This document shows positions 1-5,131 of a DNA stretch of 5,131 bases, one piece after another. Numbering within the stretch: position 1 is the first letter of the stretch; every line of letters begins with the position of its first letter. The DNA is from Deltaproteobacteria bacterium (lineage in GTDB: Bacteria > Myxococcota_A > UBA9160): contig DOUU01000268.1 in NCBI GenBank assembly GCA_003520425.1, positions 1 through 5,131 on the forward strand, in the 5' to 3' direction. The notes under the pieces were generated by a model. That model worked only from the letters and a program-made list of their open reading frames with translations. It was not told the DNA's origin and ran no database searches. The translations under genes and the position numbers were made by a program.

Positions 1-111
1 GCGAAGGATGCTCCTGAGCCGCGGAGAATCCAAGCGCGAGCGATGGGACGCATCGTGGCGTTTCCCGAGGTGGGCGGGCTTCATCATCGATATGAACGTG
101 TGACAGCTTGA
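1..111 (+). CDS. C-terminal tail of a probable DDE/integrase-core transposase (partial, cut by window edge)
   Basis: Frame 1 is open from the first base to a TGA at 109-111 and encodes 36 residues, so the start lies outside the window. The tail contains PEPRRIQ followed by GRIVAFPEVGGLHHRYER. From memory, this Pro/Arg-rich linker plus an 'IVAxPxVGGLHHRYER' ending resembles the extreme C-terminus of integrase-core (rve-type) transposases common in soil bacteria. No catalytic residue is visible because the DDE core would lie upstream. The role would be cut-and-paste or copy-out movement of an insertion sequence. The flanking 112-268 stretch may contain the element's end. The family call rests on a short tail, so it could be another protein. 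The open frame ending in a charged, non-random-looking peptide is what can be seen directly. Confidence 0.45.
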   Translation, partial: AKDAPEPRRIQARAMGRIVAFPEVGGLHHRYERVTA

Positions 112-268
112 GCGGTCAGCGATGACATTTCCGAAAGGGACAGAGGTACTTCGCGCGCTCTGGCCTCGACACCCACCACTTCACCGCGGATCCAGGCGTC
201 TCAGCACCAGGTCGCTCGAAAAGCTAGGCAGACTCCGCTCGGCATGAGAGAAAGCTTTTTGCAAAATC

Positions 269-991
269 TTAGTATGCGCAGCCGTGATAACGGGAAATAC
301 GGGTCGAGCCGTACACCTGCTCCAAAAGAGACGCCAACTGGGGATCGTGGTCCTTGAGCTTCTCCCGGGTGTTATATCCGCCATTTACGTCGTGACGACG
401 CGTGACGTCAAACCACGCCTGCGTGCCCTCCGCCCAATACTCCCGGCTATTTCTCATCATATAGATCCCATCGGGATAGAGCTTGCTTTCAGAAGCATTT
501 TCGTACGCAAGATCGATCATTGCCTGCGTGGATACGTCCAGATGGGCCATGATGCTATGAGAGAATTCATGCACCAAGACGTCTTCATCACGGTACCGCT
601 GCCCGGGAAGACATAGAAGGTTCTCTTCGCCGACAGAACACAGCTTCTTGCTTCCCACACCTCTCGTTCCTTTGTCATAATCGCGGCCATCCAATGTCGT
701 CTTTCCCTTGAGATTGGAATAATCAGGCAGATCGCTCAGAACCTGGTCCTTGCCGATGATTTCCACCTTGAATCCGATAGCTTTCATCTTCTCGCGGATA
801 GCAGATGCATTGGAGAGCATCTGATCGACGATGTACTGCGCTCTTTCGATTGCATCATCCGACACCGTGATTGTCGATTTGAACTCGATCCCCTCGTCCT
901 GGCTGCTCCTTTCGTTCGAATCGCCACGGGCAACGATGGCAGTTAGCATGCAGAAAAGAGAGACCATGATGAAGAGGGATCGATTGCTCAT
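269..991 (-). CDS. Secreted putative zinc metallopeptidase (uncharacterised zincin family, HExxH)
   Basis: This 240-residue protein starts at an ATG (989-991) and ends at a TAA (269-271). Residues 1 to about 22 form a signal peptide (basic N-terminus, hydrophobic LFIMVSLFCMLTAIVA), so it is probably exported. The catalytic signature is VHEFSHSIMAH, with zinc-binding His141 and His145 and general base Glu142. About 40 residues later, SREYWAEGTQAWFD (182-195) supplies a likely third ligand, Glu184 or Glu188, which makes it a gluzincin-like fold. Other recognisable blocks are RGVGS...SVGEENLLCLPG (110-130) and YNTREKLKDHDPQLASLLEQVYG (206-228). From memory, these recur in a family of hypothetical proteins from planctomycetes, other bacteria and some eukaryotes. 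Cys118 and Cys127 could form a disulfide. The substrate is unknown. Upstream only a weak GGTGA ribosome-binding sequence is seen. GC is near 50%, below the neighbouring genes, and a transposase-like tail lies nearby, suggesting transfer. Confidence 0.85.
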   Translation of the reverse strand: MSNRSLFIMVSLFCMLTAIVARGDSNERSSQDEGIEFKSTITVSDDAIERAQYIVDQMLSNASAIREKMKAIGFKVEIIGKDQVLSDLPDYSNLKGKTTLDGRDYDKGTRGVGSKKLCSVGEENLLCLPGQRYRDEDVLVHEFSHSIMAHLDVSTQAMIDLAYENASESKLYPDGIYMMRNSREYWAEGTQAWFDVTRRHDVNGGYNTREKLKDHDPQLASLLEQVYGSTRISRYHGCAY

Positions 992-1427
992 CGGTCTGGT
1001 GTCACCAATTCGATAGGAGTGTCCACTCTAACGCCGTCTCCTACGCTGCCTCTAGCGCCTTGCGGGGATCCTCGGCTGCCCTGTGGATGTCGAACCGGAG
1101 CTTCGGAGGCATCCACACGCCGGTTTGCTCCCTGCCAGGCACGGGTCCGGTCTTATGGGCGATCGGCAGAACGGGCGGGGATCTGGAGCGGATGCGCGAA
1201 GCATCAGCTCGTTATCGACGGAGTTACAGGCTCACCCTCTCTCGGAGTGACCCGGACCGCTCTTGGACCGCGGGACGGAGGCGCGAAGCGGGCAGCCAAC
1301 CCGCGCACCAGCCGGTCCCAACACCACCACGAACTTCGCGCGCACGCGCCGCGGGCGACGAGGTAGCTAGATACTCCTCAGGGATCTCGATACTGACTGT
1401 GCCTACAGGGAAGCCGGCTCCCTCAGC
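992..1427. other. Gene-free stretch between divergent genes
   Basis: This region separates the minus-strand zincin from the plus-strand methyltransferase, so promoters for both should lie here. Overlapping open frames at 1019-1366 and 1060-1431 on the plus strand mask each other, are rich in Arg/Ser/Pro, lack good ribosome-binding sites and show no recognisable motif. They are best explained by high GC. GC rises sharply relative to the zincin gene. No RNA gene, repeat array or insertion sequence was recognised. Confidence 0.5.
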
Positions 1428-1457
1428 TTGATATACGTTTTCGACTTCGCGTATACG
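1428..1457 (+). promoter_or_regulatory. Candidate sigma70 promoter overlapping an inverted repeat
   Basis: TTGATA at 1428-1433 matches the -35 consensus at five of six bases. TATACG at 1452-1457 keeps the leading TATA of a -10 box, and the spacer is 18 bases. Transcription would start near 1464. The inverted repeat TATACG (1432-1437) / CGTATA (1450-1455), with a 12-base gap, overlaps both elements and would suit a dimeric repressor. It lies just upstream of the purine-rich GGAGGAG at 1471-1477 and drives toward the methyltransferase. This is inferred from sequence only. Confidence 0.4.
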
Positions 1458-1550
1458 GAGGCCCGGGGAAGGAGGAGATCAAGTTTCTGTTGATCACGGT
1501 TCTCGCGCGTGGTAGTTCCGGCCTGTCCACGACGAAGGGCTCCGACCGAG

Positions 1551-1556
1551 AGGAGG
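1551..1556 (+). promoter_or_regulatory. Ribosome-binding site that decides the methyltransferase start
   Basis: AGGAGG stands 8 bases before the TTG at 1565, an ideal Shine-Dalgarno placement. The competing upstream TTG at 1490 has GGAGGAG (1471-1477) with a looser 12-base spacing. The N-terminus beginning at 1565 also resembles the usual start of related methyltransferases, so 1565 is preferred. Confidence 0.55.
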
Positions 1557-1564
1557 CGAGGCTG

Positions 1565-2392
1565 TTGGAGGACACCGACTACGCGCTTGGCAGAACCAAA
1601 GCAGAGTACGAGCGGTTAATCGAGCAAGCCGAATTGCTTCGGCCATTAACTGAGCGGATGCTTCTCGGGGCTGGGATTCGGCGCGGAATGCATGTGCTGG
1701 ACGTCGGTTGCGGCGCCGGTGACGTTAGTCTCCTCGTGAGCGCCCTAGTCGGCCCCGAAGGATCCGTCGTCGGCGTCGATCTCGACGGCGAGGTCATCCA
1801 GGTCGCGGAGCAGCGGCGTGCAGCGGAAGGAATCGCCAACGTCAGGTTCCATCGATCCGATGCTCGGGCGGTCGAATCCGGGCGACTCTTTGACGCCGCT
1901 GTGGGACGGTGCGTGCTCATGTTCATAAGCGACCCAACTGCGGCCCTGCGGCACATCGCCGAGCGCGTTCGCCCCGGCGGGATCCTCGCGTTCCACGAGT
2001 GGGACGCGCGAGTCATGACAGCGTCCCCGATGAAGCAGCCGGTGCTTGCTCGCCTCCAGGGCCTCATCACGCGAACCTTCGAGCGCTCAGGTGCGCACTT
2101 GGAGATCGGTGCAGAACTGTACGGGCGAATGCTGGATGCGGGCCTTGAACCCGAAACCAAGCCACTTGCAGAAATTGCGGTCCACATGGGCCAAGACGAC
2201 GTCGCGTACCGTCGCTGGGCGCTCTTCGCGAAAAGCATGCTCCTCAAGATGGTCGAATACGGCCTCGCCACCGAGGCGGAGATCCACGACATCGCTGACC
2301 ACCGCTTGCGCGACGAGTTGCTCCCAGCGCGCGGCCTCATCCCCTTGTCGTGGCTCATGATCGGTCAGTGGGGTCGCAAGCCAGCACGATGA
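1565..2392 (+). CDS. Class I SAM-dependent methyltransferase, substrate unknown
   Basis: From the TTG at 1565 the protein has 275 residues and ends at a TGA. The Rossmann-type AdoMet fold is clear. Motif I is VLDVGCGAGD (44-53), the SAM-binding glycine loop. Motif II is VVGVDLD (68-74), whose acidic residue contacts the ribose. RFHRSDA (94-100) supplies the Asp that usually contacts the adenine. Motif IV is FDAAVGRCVLMF (109-120), and VRPGGILAFHEWD (135-147) follows as the strand-turn after it. The N-terminal LGRTKAEYERLIEQAELLRPLTERML is the helical cap typical of small-molecule methyltransferases of the Methyltransf_25/UbiE-like group. The acceptor cannot be read from the sequence. A longer version from TTG 1490 (300 residues) is possible and fits the promoter at 1428-1457 better, with a leader of about 26 bases. 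No biosynthetic partner gene is adjacent, so the gene seems to stand alone. Confidence 0.9.
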   Translation: MEDTDYALGRTKAEYERLIEQAELLRPLTERMLLGAGIRRGMHVLDVGCGAGDVSLLVSALVGPEGSVVGVDLDGEVIQVAEQRRAAEGIANVRFHRSDARAVESGRLFDAAVGRCVLMFISDPTAALRHIAERVRPGGILAFHEWDARVMTASPMKQPVLARLQGLITRTFERSGAHLEIGAELYGRMLDAGLEPETKPLAEIAVHMGQDDVAYRRWALFAKSMLLKMVEYGLATEAEIHDIADHRLRDELLPARGLIPLSWLMIGQWGRKPAR

Positions 2393-2436
2393 GTCGTTTG
2401 GTTTGAGCGAGCGAGTCCCATGCTGATCGGCGGCCG

Positions 2437-2486
2437 GTAGCAACCTAGTAGCAACCTTCTACAGAGGTGCGCCCGCTCTAGGTTGC
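2437..2486. repeat. Direct plus inverted repeat cluster based on GTAGCAACCT
   Basis: GTAGCAACCT occurs at 2437-2446 and again at 2448-2457, an 11-base period close to one helical turn. GCAACCTAG (2440-2448) is matched by its exact reverse complement CTAGGTTGC at 2478-2486. Such an arrangement can be a protein-binding site (operator or recombinase site) or a structured RNA. No T-tract follows, so it is not a standard terminator. It lies 45 bases after the methyltransferase stop. Confidence 0.55.
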
Positions 2487-2696
2487 CAGGCAATCCGCGC
2501 ACTTGTAGCTCGACTTGCGCGCAACGCGATCGGGTTCCATAGCCGTCGGTCACCCACCGATACAAAAGAAGCTCGAAGAACCCTGCCGAAGGCAAGCAGG
2601 CTGCCGGCCCTCGCAGCGGACCGCTGGGGCTACGAACGACGGCACCAAAGAGCCGAGCGCCGAGCGCGAAAAGCTTTGATCCTATGCGGTGGGCGG

Positions 2697-2717
2697 TGGG
2701 TACGAGCTGGGTACGAG
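2697..2717 (+). repeat. Short direct repeat TGGGTACGAG x2
   Basis: TGGGTACGAG occurs at 2697-2706 and 2708-2717, separated by a single C, an 11-base period. It lies about 60 bases upstream of the tRNA T-arm-like fragment. It could be a slippage duplication or an accessory binding site next to a recombination scar. Function is unknown. Confidence 0.5.
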
Positions 2718-2777
2718 GGGCACGGCTGGCGGGTCATCGGAAAGCCGCAGACTTCGGAGAATAGTTGCGCGTTTTGT

Positions 2778-2804
2778 ACGGGTTCGATCCCCGTCGCCCA
2801 TCCA
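2778..2804 (+). other. tRNA 3'-end-like fragment (T-arm), possible attachment-site scar
   Basis: ACGGG (2778-2782), TTCGATC (2783-2789) and CCCGT (2790-2794) form a perfect five-base-pair T-stem around a canonical seven-base T-loop (TTC, then purine and A). A GC-rich CGCCCAT follows, then CCA at 2802-2804. CCA sits one base nearer the T-arm than in a standard tRNA. GTGGGCG at 2689-2695 could pair with CGCCCAT, but the roughly 110 bases enclosed contain no recognisable D-arm or anticodon arm, so this is not a functional tRNA. tRNA 3' ends are the usual integration targets of tyrosine recombinases, so an attachment-site remnant is a reasonable inference. Chance resemblance or a tRNA-like end of a mobile element is also possible. 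Confidence 0.4.
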
Positions 2805-2947
2805 TGCGTTCAGTCGCACAGGGCCGTCCCGGCAGTGACCAAATCGCATGCAGGAGGCGCGATGGGCCTTGATCGGTCCTTCGGCCTGAGCTCGCAATTT
2901 GGGGAATGCCGGACGCAGCTTTGCCAGTGTGCGTGAGCCGCCGTCTG

Positions 2948-2963
2948 GGCGCCGTGGCGCCGT
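2948..2963. repeat. 8-bp perfect tandem duplication GGCGCCGT x2
   Basis: GGCGCCGT at 2948-2955 is repeated immediately at 2956-2963, each unit containing the palindrome GGCGCC. It is probably a replication-slippage product in noncoding DNA. No function is apparent. Confidence 0.5.
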
Positions 2964-3026
2964 CTCCGGAGCGGTGTATGGCGTTGGGCGCTCGGCCACT
3001 TCTCGCCATGTAAGGACGTGGTTCGC

Positions 3027-3052
3027 GGGGCTATATCGGGGGGGCGGCGGGG
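3027..3052 (+). other. Candidate G-quadruplex motif
   Basis: Four G-runs (3027-3030, 3038-3040, 3042-3044, 3049-3052) are separated by loops of 7, 1 and 4 bases, which meets the usual G3+N1-7 rule. More G-runs follow to about 3078. It lies in the gene-free region, more than 600 bases before the next gene. Folding in the cell is not shown by the sequence. Confidence 0.4.
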
Positions 3053-3309
3053 TGTGCGCATGGTCGGTGGGGCCGGGCAGCGAGCCGTGAAGGCCTTTCT
3101 GGGTCACCCCGGGGCACTTGCTGGGCGTATGTTCGCGGCTCCGGCGAAAATCTAAGCCGTCCACGCCCAAGACGGGCGGGGGTAGTCTCCCATCCTACAA
3201 AGCGCCCCCCTGCTTTGAGCCCCGCCCGGTGCCCCGCCATTCCAATAATCAGTGCGACGAACACGCGAAGCGTCTGACCGAGCCCCTCGGCAGAGTAACG
3301 TCCCGCAGG

Positions 3310-3323
3310 GATCGAGCTCGATC
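3310..3323. repeat. 14-bp perfect palindrome
   Basis: GATCGAGCTCGATC is its own reverse complement. It is flanked by TCCCG (3301-3305) and CGGGA (3325-3329), which extend the symmetry imperfectly, with a three-base offset. This resembles an operator or a cruciform-forming site. No gene starts close by, the nearest being at 3689. Confidence 0.45.
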
Positions 3324-3336
3324 ACGGGATGCCACT

Positions 3337-3352
3337 CGGAGTATCGGAGTAT
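3337..3352. repeat. 8-bp perfect tandem duplication CGGAGTAT x2
   Basis: CGGAGTAT at 3337-3344 is repeated directly at 3345-3352. An adjacent duplication of this length could be slippage or a healed target-site duplication left after precise loss of an inserted element. The sequence alone cannot decide between these. Confidence 0.5.
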
Positions 3353-3688
3353 CGACCGCTGCACAGACGGTTCCGCAGCACGACGACGAGGGGGGCCGGG
3401 GCAACGCTCAACCCCCCGGTCGAGCAGGACGTCGCCCGCGCGGGCACAGATCTTGCTCGGAAGGAGCCAAGTAAGTGCAACCGACGGCTTTAACACCCAC
3501 TCCGTCGTTCGTGAGAGTGTTGCTAAGGGACAGGTCACCGGCGAGATCACTGCAATCGACAACTTGCGTCCTTCAGCTACTGGGGCTCCTGTGCCTCTGA
3601 GCACGCCGAAGGCGCGCGAACCCTGAGAAACAAGTTACGCTCAGTTCGAACGCGATTTCCACCAACACGACGGGGAGGCGAAGGGACC

Positions 3689-4246
3689 ATGACGAAACGG
3701 ATGGGAATCCAGATGACCATCCTCCTGCTCGCGGCGATCATCGCGGCGGTGAGTGCGCCGCGCGCGCTGGCGGCCAGCCGGCAAGAACTCGAGCGCAACG
3801 CCAACCACGCGCTCAAGCGGCTGTACGCGAGCAACCGCGCGGCGCGGCTGCTCGGGGAGAAAGCCAAGGCCGTTCTCGTCTTCCCGAATATCGTCAAGGC
3901 CGGCTTCATGTTCGGCGGGCAGATGGGCGACGGGGTCCTCCTAAAAAATGGCAAGGCGACCGGATACTACAATTCCCTGGCGGCCTCCTACGGCTTCCAG
4001 GCGGGCATACAGGAATTCGGCTACGCGCTCTTCTTTATGAACGACAGTGCGCTCTCCTATCTCGACAAAAGCAACGGTTTTGAGATCGGTGTTGGTCCGA
4101 GCATCGTCGTGGTCGATGAAGGCGTCGGCAAGTCGATCACCAGCACGACGATCACGCAGGATGTGTACGCCTTCATCTTCTCTCAGAAGGGACTAATGGC
4201 CGGGATGGGCATTCAGGGCTCGAAGATCACGAAGATCTCGAAGTAG
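3689..4246 (+). CDS. Secreted SYLF-domain (Ysc84/DUF500-like) lipid-binding protein
   Basis: This 185-residue protein starts at an ATG, with GGGGAGG (3672-3678) ten bases upstream. Residues 1-28 are a signal peptide: basic start, hydrophobic ILLLAAIIAAVSA, and a likely ALA|AS cleavage site. The mature part begins with a short helical segment (SRQELERNANHALKRLYASN). The SYLF domain then runs from about residue 57 to the end, with the family blocks AKAVLVFPNIVKAGFMFGGQ (59-78), GVLL...GYYN (82-95), SYGFQAGIQEFGYALFFM (100-117) and FSQKGLMAGMGIQGSKITKI (164-183). Eukaryotic Ysc84/SH3YL1 relatives bind phosphoinositides. Bacterial members are exported proteins of unclear role, perhaps in envelope lipid handling. 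Length is typical of bacterial members. The gene leads a probable two-gene operon with the small secreted protein 47 bases downstream. The family is secure and the molecular role is not. Confidence 0.93.
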   Translation: MTKRMGIQMTILLLAAIIAAVSAPRALAASRQELERNANHALKRLYASNRAARLLGEKAKAVLVFPNIVKAGFMFGGQMGDGVLLKNGKATGYYNSLAASYGFQAGIQEFGYALFFMNDSALSYLDKSNGFEIGVGPSIVVVDEGVGKSITSTTITQDVYAFIFSQKGLMAGMGIQGSKITKISK

Positions 4247-4293
4247 AATGTGGCGCCACGCGAGCGCCGCCGACGCAGAAAGGAATCAACACC

Positions 4294-4806
4294 ATGTCCA
4301 AAGTACGCCTCTCACTCGCGGCCGCTCTGATCCTCGGCTTATCCGCCGCAGCCCTGTACGCTGCGCAGCCTCCCACGAGCGAGGGAGGGGAGACCAACCT
4401 GGATGTCCTGGTCGATGCCATTCGCTCCAATCGCCGGGCCCTGGTGGCGGCGAACCTCAAGCTCACTGACGAGGAGGCCACCCAATTCTGGCCGGTCTAC
4501 GACCGCTATCAGAAGGAAATCAACGCGATCGGCGATCGCCTCGTTGGCGTGATCCAGGACTACACCACGCATTTCAGCGACCTCTCAAACGAAAAGGCAA
4601 TGAAGCTCGTCGACGACTATCTCGCCGTCGAAGCGGACCGCGTCAAGGTGCGACGCTCCTACGTCGACGACTTCGCCAAGGCTCTGCCAGGACGCAAGGT
4701 CGCTCGCTTCTATCAGATCGAGAACAAGATGGACGCCGTGATTCGTTACGATCTCGCTGCCACGATCCCAGTGCTTGAGGAGGAGAGGGGCGTCCAGGCA
4801 AAGTGA
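4294..4806 (+). CDS. Small exported helical protein with LTDEEA-FWPVYDRYQ motif (hypothetical)
   Basis: This 170-residue protein starts at an ATG, with AAAGGA (4279-4284) nine bases upstream. Residues 1-24 form a signal peptide (VRLSLAAALILGLSAAALYAA) that probably ends before Gln25. The mature chain looks almost entirely helical. Its hallmark is LKLTDEEATQFWPVYDRYQKEI (55-76). Similar 'LTxxEAxxFWPxYxxYQ' segments occur in small bacterial exported proteins often described as hypothetical or loosely Spy/CpxP-like. The C-terminal half (RKVARFYQIENKMDAVIRYDLAATIPVL, 134-161) is also conserved in the proteins I recall. There are no cysteines, no membrane segment after the signal and no catalytic motif, so a chaperone-like or binding role in the periplasm is more likely than an enzyme. 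Its position behind the SYLF gene suggests a shared transcript and envelope function. The exact function is unknown. Confidence 0.88.
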   Translation: MSKVRLSLAAALILGLSAAALYAAQPPTSEGGETNLDVLVDAIRSNRRALVAANLKLTDEEATQFWPVYDRYQKEINAIGDRLVGVIQDYTTHFSDLSNEKAMKLVDDYLAVEADRVKVRRSYVDDFAKALPGRKVARFYQIENKMDAVIRYDLAATIPVLEEERGVQAK

Positions 4807-5131
4807 GGGGTTCCCAAAACAAGCGAATCGCGCCAGGAGGCTCGCCCCCCTCTGCGAGGCACCGCGAAACAAGACTAGCCGCCACCACTGCCTCTTGACG
4901 GTCTTGCTCCGCTACGGGGACGCCTTTGGACTTCAGTATAGACAATATCATTCGCGGGTTGCTGAGAAACAGGATGATTCCGATGCGTGAGTTACGGATC
5001 CTGATGTTGAATCCCTTGGAAACCCATTGTCGTCGGTACTCTACGGACTCGACCTCAGTATGCGAAACTCTGGCAGGCCCCTCGGTGGACACCCAAATCC
5101 GGCCTCCATGAGAAGGCCAGCCGTGTCAACT
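4807..5131. other. Downstream stretch without a recognised gene
   Basis: After the stop at 4806 no clear intrinsic terminator is seen. The best hairpin, CTCGC/GCGAG around 4843-4858, is weak and has no T-tract. A minus-strand frame from GTG 5092 (GGAGG complement at 5103-5107, ten bases before it) runs antisense into the 3' end of the preceding gene. Its 4807-5092 portion has a plausible composition but no recognisable domain. A plus-strand frame from TTG 4926 to 5111 is equally unrecognised. A local AT-richer patch lies near 4925-5040. Confidence 0.4.

Larger units (their letters stand above)
2393..3688. other. Long stretch (about 1.3 kb) without a convincing gene
   Basis: No open frame here shows a recognisable domain. 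The longer ones (for example 2682-3170 and 3152-3604 on the minus strand, 3118-3474 and 3252-3626 on the plus strand) overlap each other in several frames, are Arg/Pro/Ser-rich and lack good start contexts, as expected of GC-rich noncoding DNA. The stretch does hold a repeat cluster (2437-2486), a tRNA T-arm-like fragment (2778-2804), a G-quadruplex-type motif (3027-3052), a 14-bp palindrome (3310-3323) and several short tandem duplications. It probably represents an old insertion or deletion junction. No complete tRNA or rRNA is visible. Confidence 0.5.

Noticed and set aside
1019..1431. Two overlapping plus-strand frames before the methyltransferase
   Set aside because: They overlap in different frames, lack ribosome-binding sites and domains, and have a low-complexity Arg-rich composition.
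1579..2358. 259-codon minus-strand frame opposite the methyltransferase
   Set aside because: It is Ser/Arg/Pro-rich with no motif and lies wholly antisense to a gene with clear SAM-binding motifs, so it is a GC-driven shadow.
2689..2804. Complete tRNA or tRNA-Sec gene
   Set aside because: Although the acceptor and T-arm strands pair, the span is about 116 bases and no D-arm or anticodon arm can be drawn.
2862..2936. 24-codon frame with AGGAGG four bases upstream of an ATG
   Set aside because: The spacing is too tight, the frame is very short, and there is no hydrophobic segment or known motif.
2682..3170. 162-codon minus-strand frame over the T-arm fragment
   Set aside because: The sequence is Pro/Arg-rich and its GDGDRTRT segment is simply translation of the T-arm. 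Such peptides are common spurious annotations.
3396..3419. CCGGGG/CCCCGG hairpin as a terminator
   Set aside because: It has a 12-base loop, no following T-tract and no gene ending just upstream.
3152..3604. 150-codon minus-strand frame
   Set aside because: No domain, a poor start context and overlap with equally long frames on the other strand all indicate noncoding GC-rich DNA.
1..5131. CRISPR array
   Set aside because: No repeat of 20 bases or more recurs with regular spacing. All repeats seen are short pairs.

Overview
The window reads as a fragment of a GC-rich bacterial chromosome, most likely an uncultivated Gram-negative. Two genes at the right carry Sec-type signal peptides and resemble periplasmic families. 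Ribosome-binding sites are purine-rich and a TTG start is likely for one gene. No marker gene is present, so taxonomy below 'bacterium' is a guess. Most of the window looks like about 60% GC or more. The leftmost complete gene is clearly lower, near 50% in the lines counted by eye.

Left part (1-991). The window opens inside a reading frame whose last 36 residues resemble the C-terminus of DDE/integrase-core transposases. It is followed by about 160 bases that may hold the end of that element. Next, on the minus strand, is a secreted putative zinc metallopeptidase of an uncharacterised zincin family, with an HEFSH motif and a downstream EYWAEG motif. Its low GC and its position beside a transposase tail suggest that it was acquired horizontally.

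Middle (992-3688). After about 430 bases with no gene, a plausible sigma70-type promoter overlapping an inverted repeat precedes a class I SAM-dependent methyltransferase. About 1.3 kb without a convincing gene follows. This stretch holds a repeat cluster built on GTAGCAACCT, a tRNA T-arm-like fragment without the rest of a tRNA, a G-quadruplex-type motif, short tandem duplications and a 14-bp palindrome. It looks like a decayed or recombination-prone junction rather than coding sequence.

Right part (3689-4806). Two co-directional genes 47 bases apart, each with its own Shine-Dalgarno sequence and signal peptide, probably form a small operon. The first encodes a SYLF/Ysc84-type lipid-binding protein. 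The second encodes a small helical periplasmic protein with an LTDEEA...FWPVYDRYQ motif. The last 325 bases hold no recognised gene.

I see no CRISPR array, rRNA, complete tRNA or known defence or biosynthetic cluster. The most unusual items are the uncharacterised zincin next to the transposase tail, the tRNA-like scar, and the paired SYLF and FWP-motif secreted proteins. None of these amounts to a demonstrated new system.
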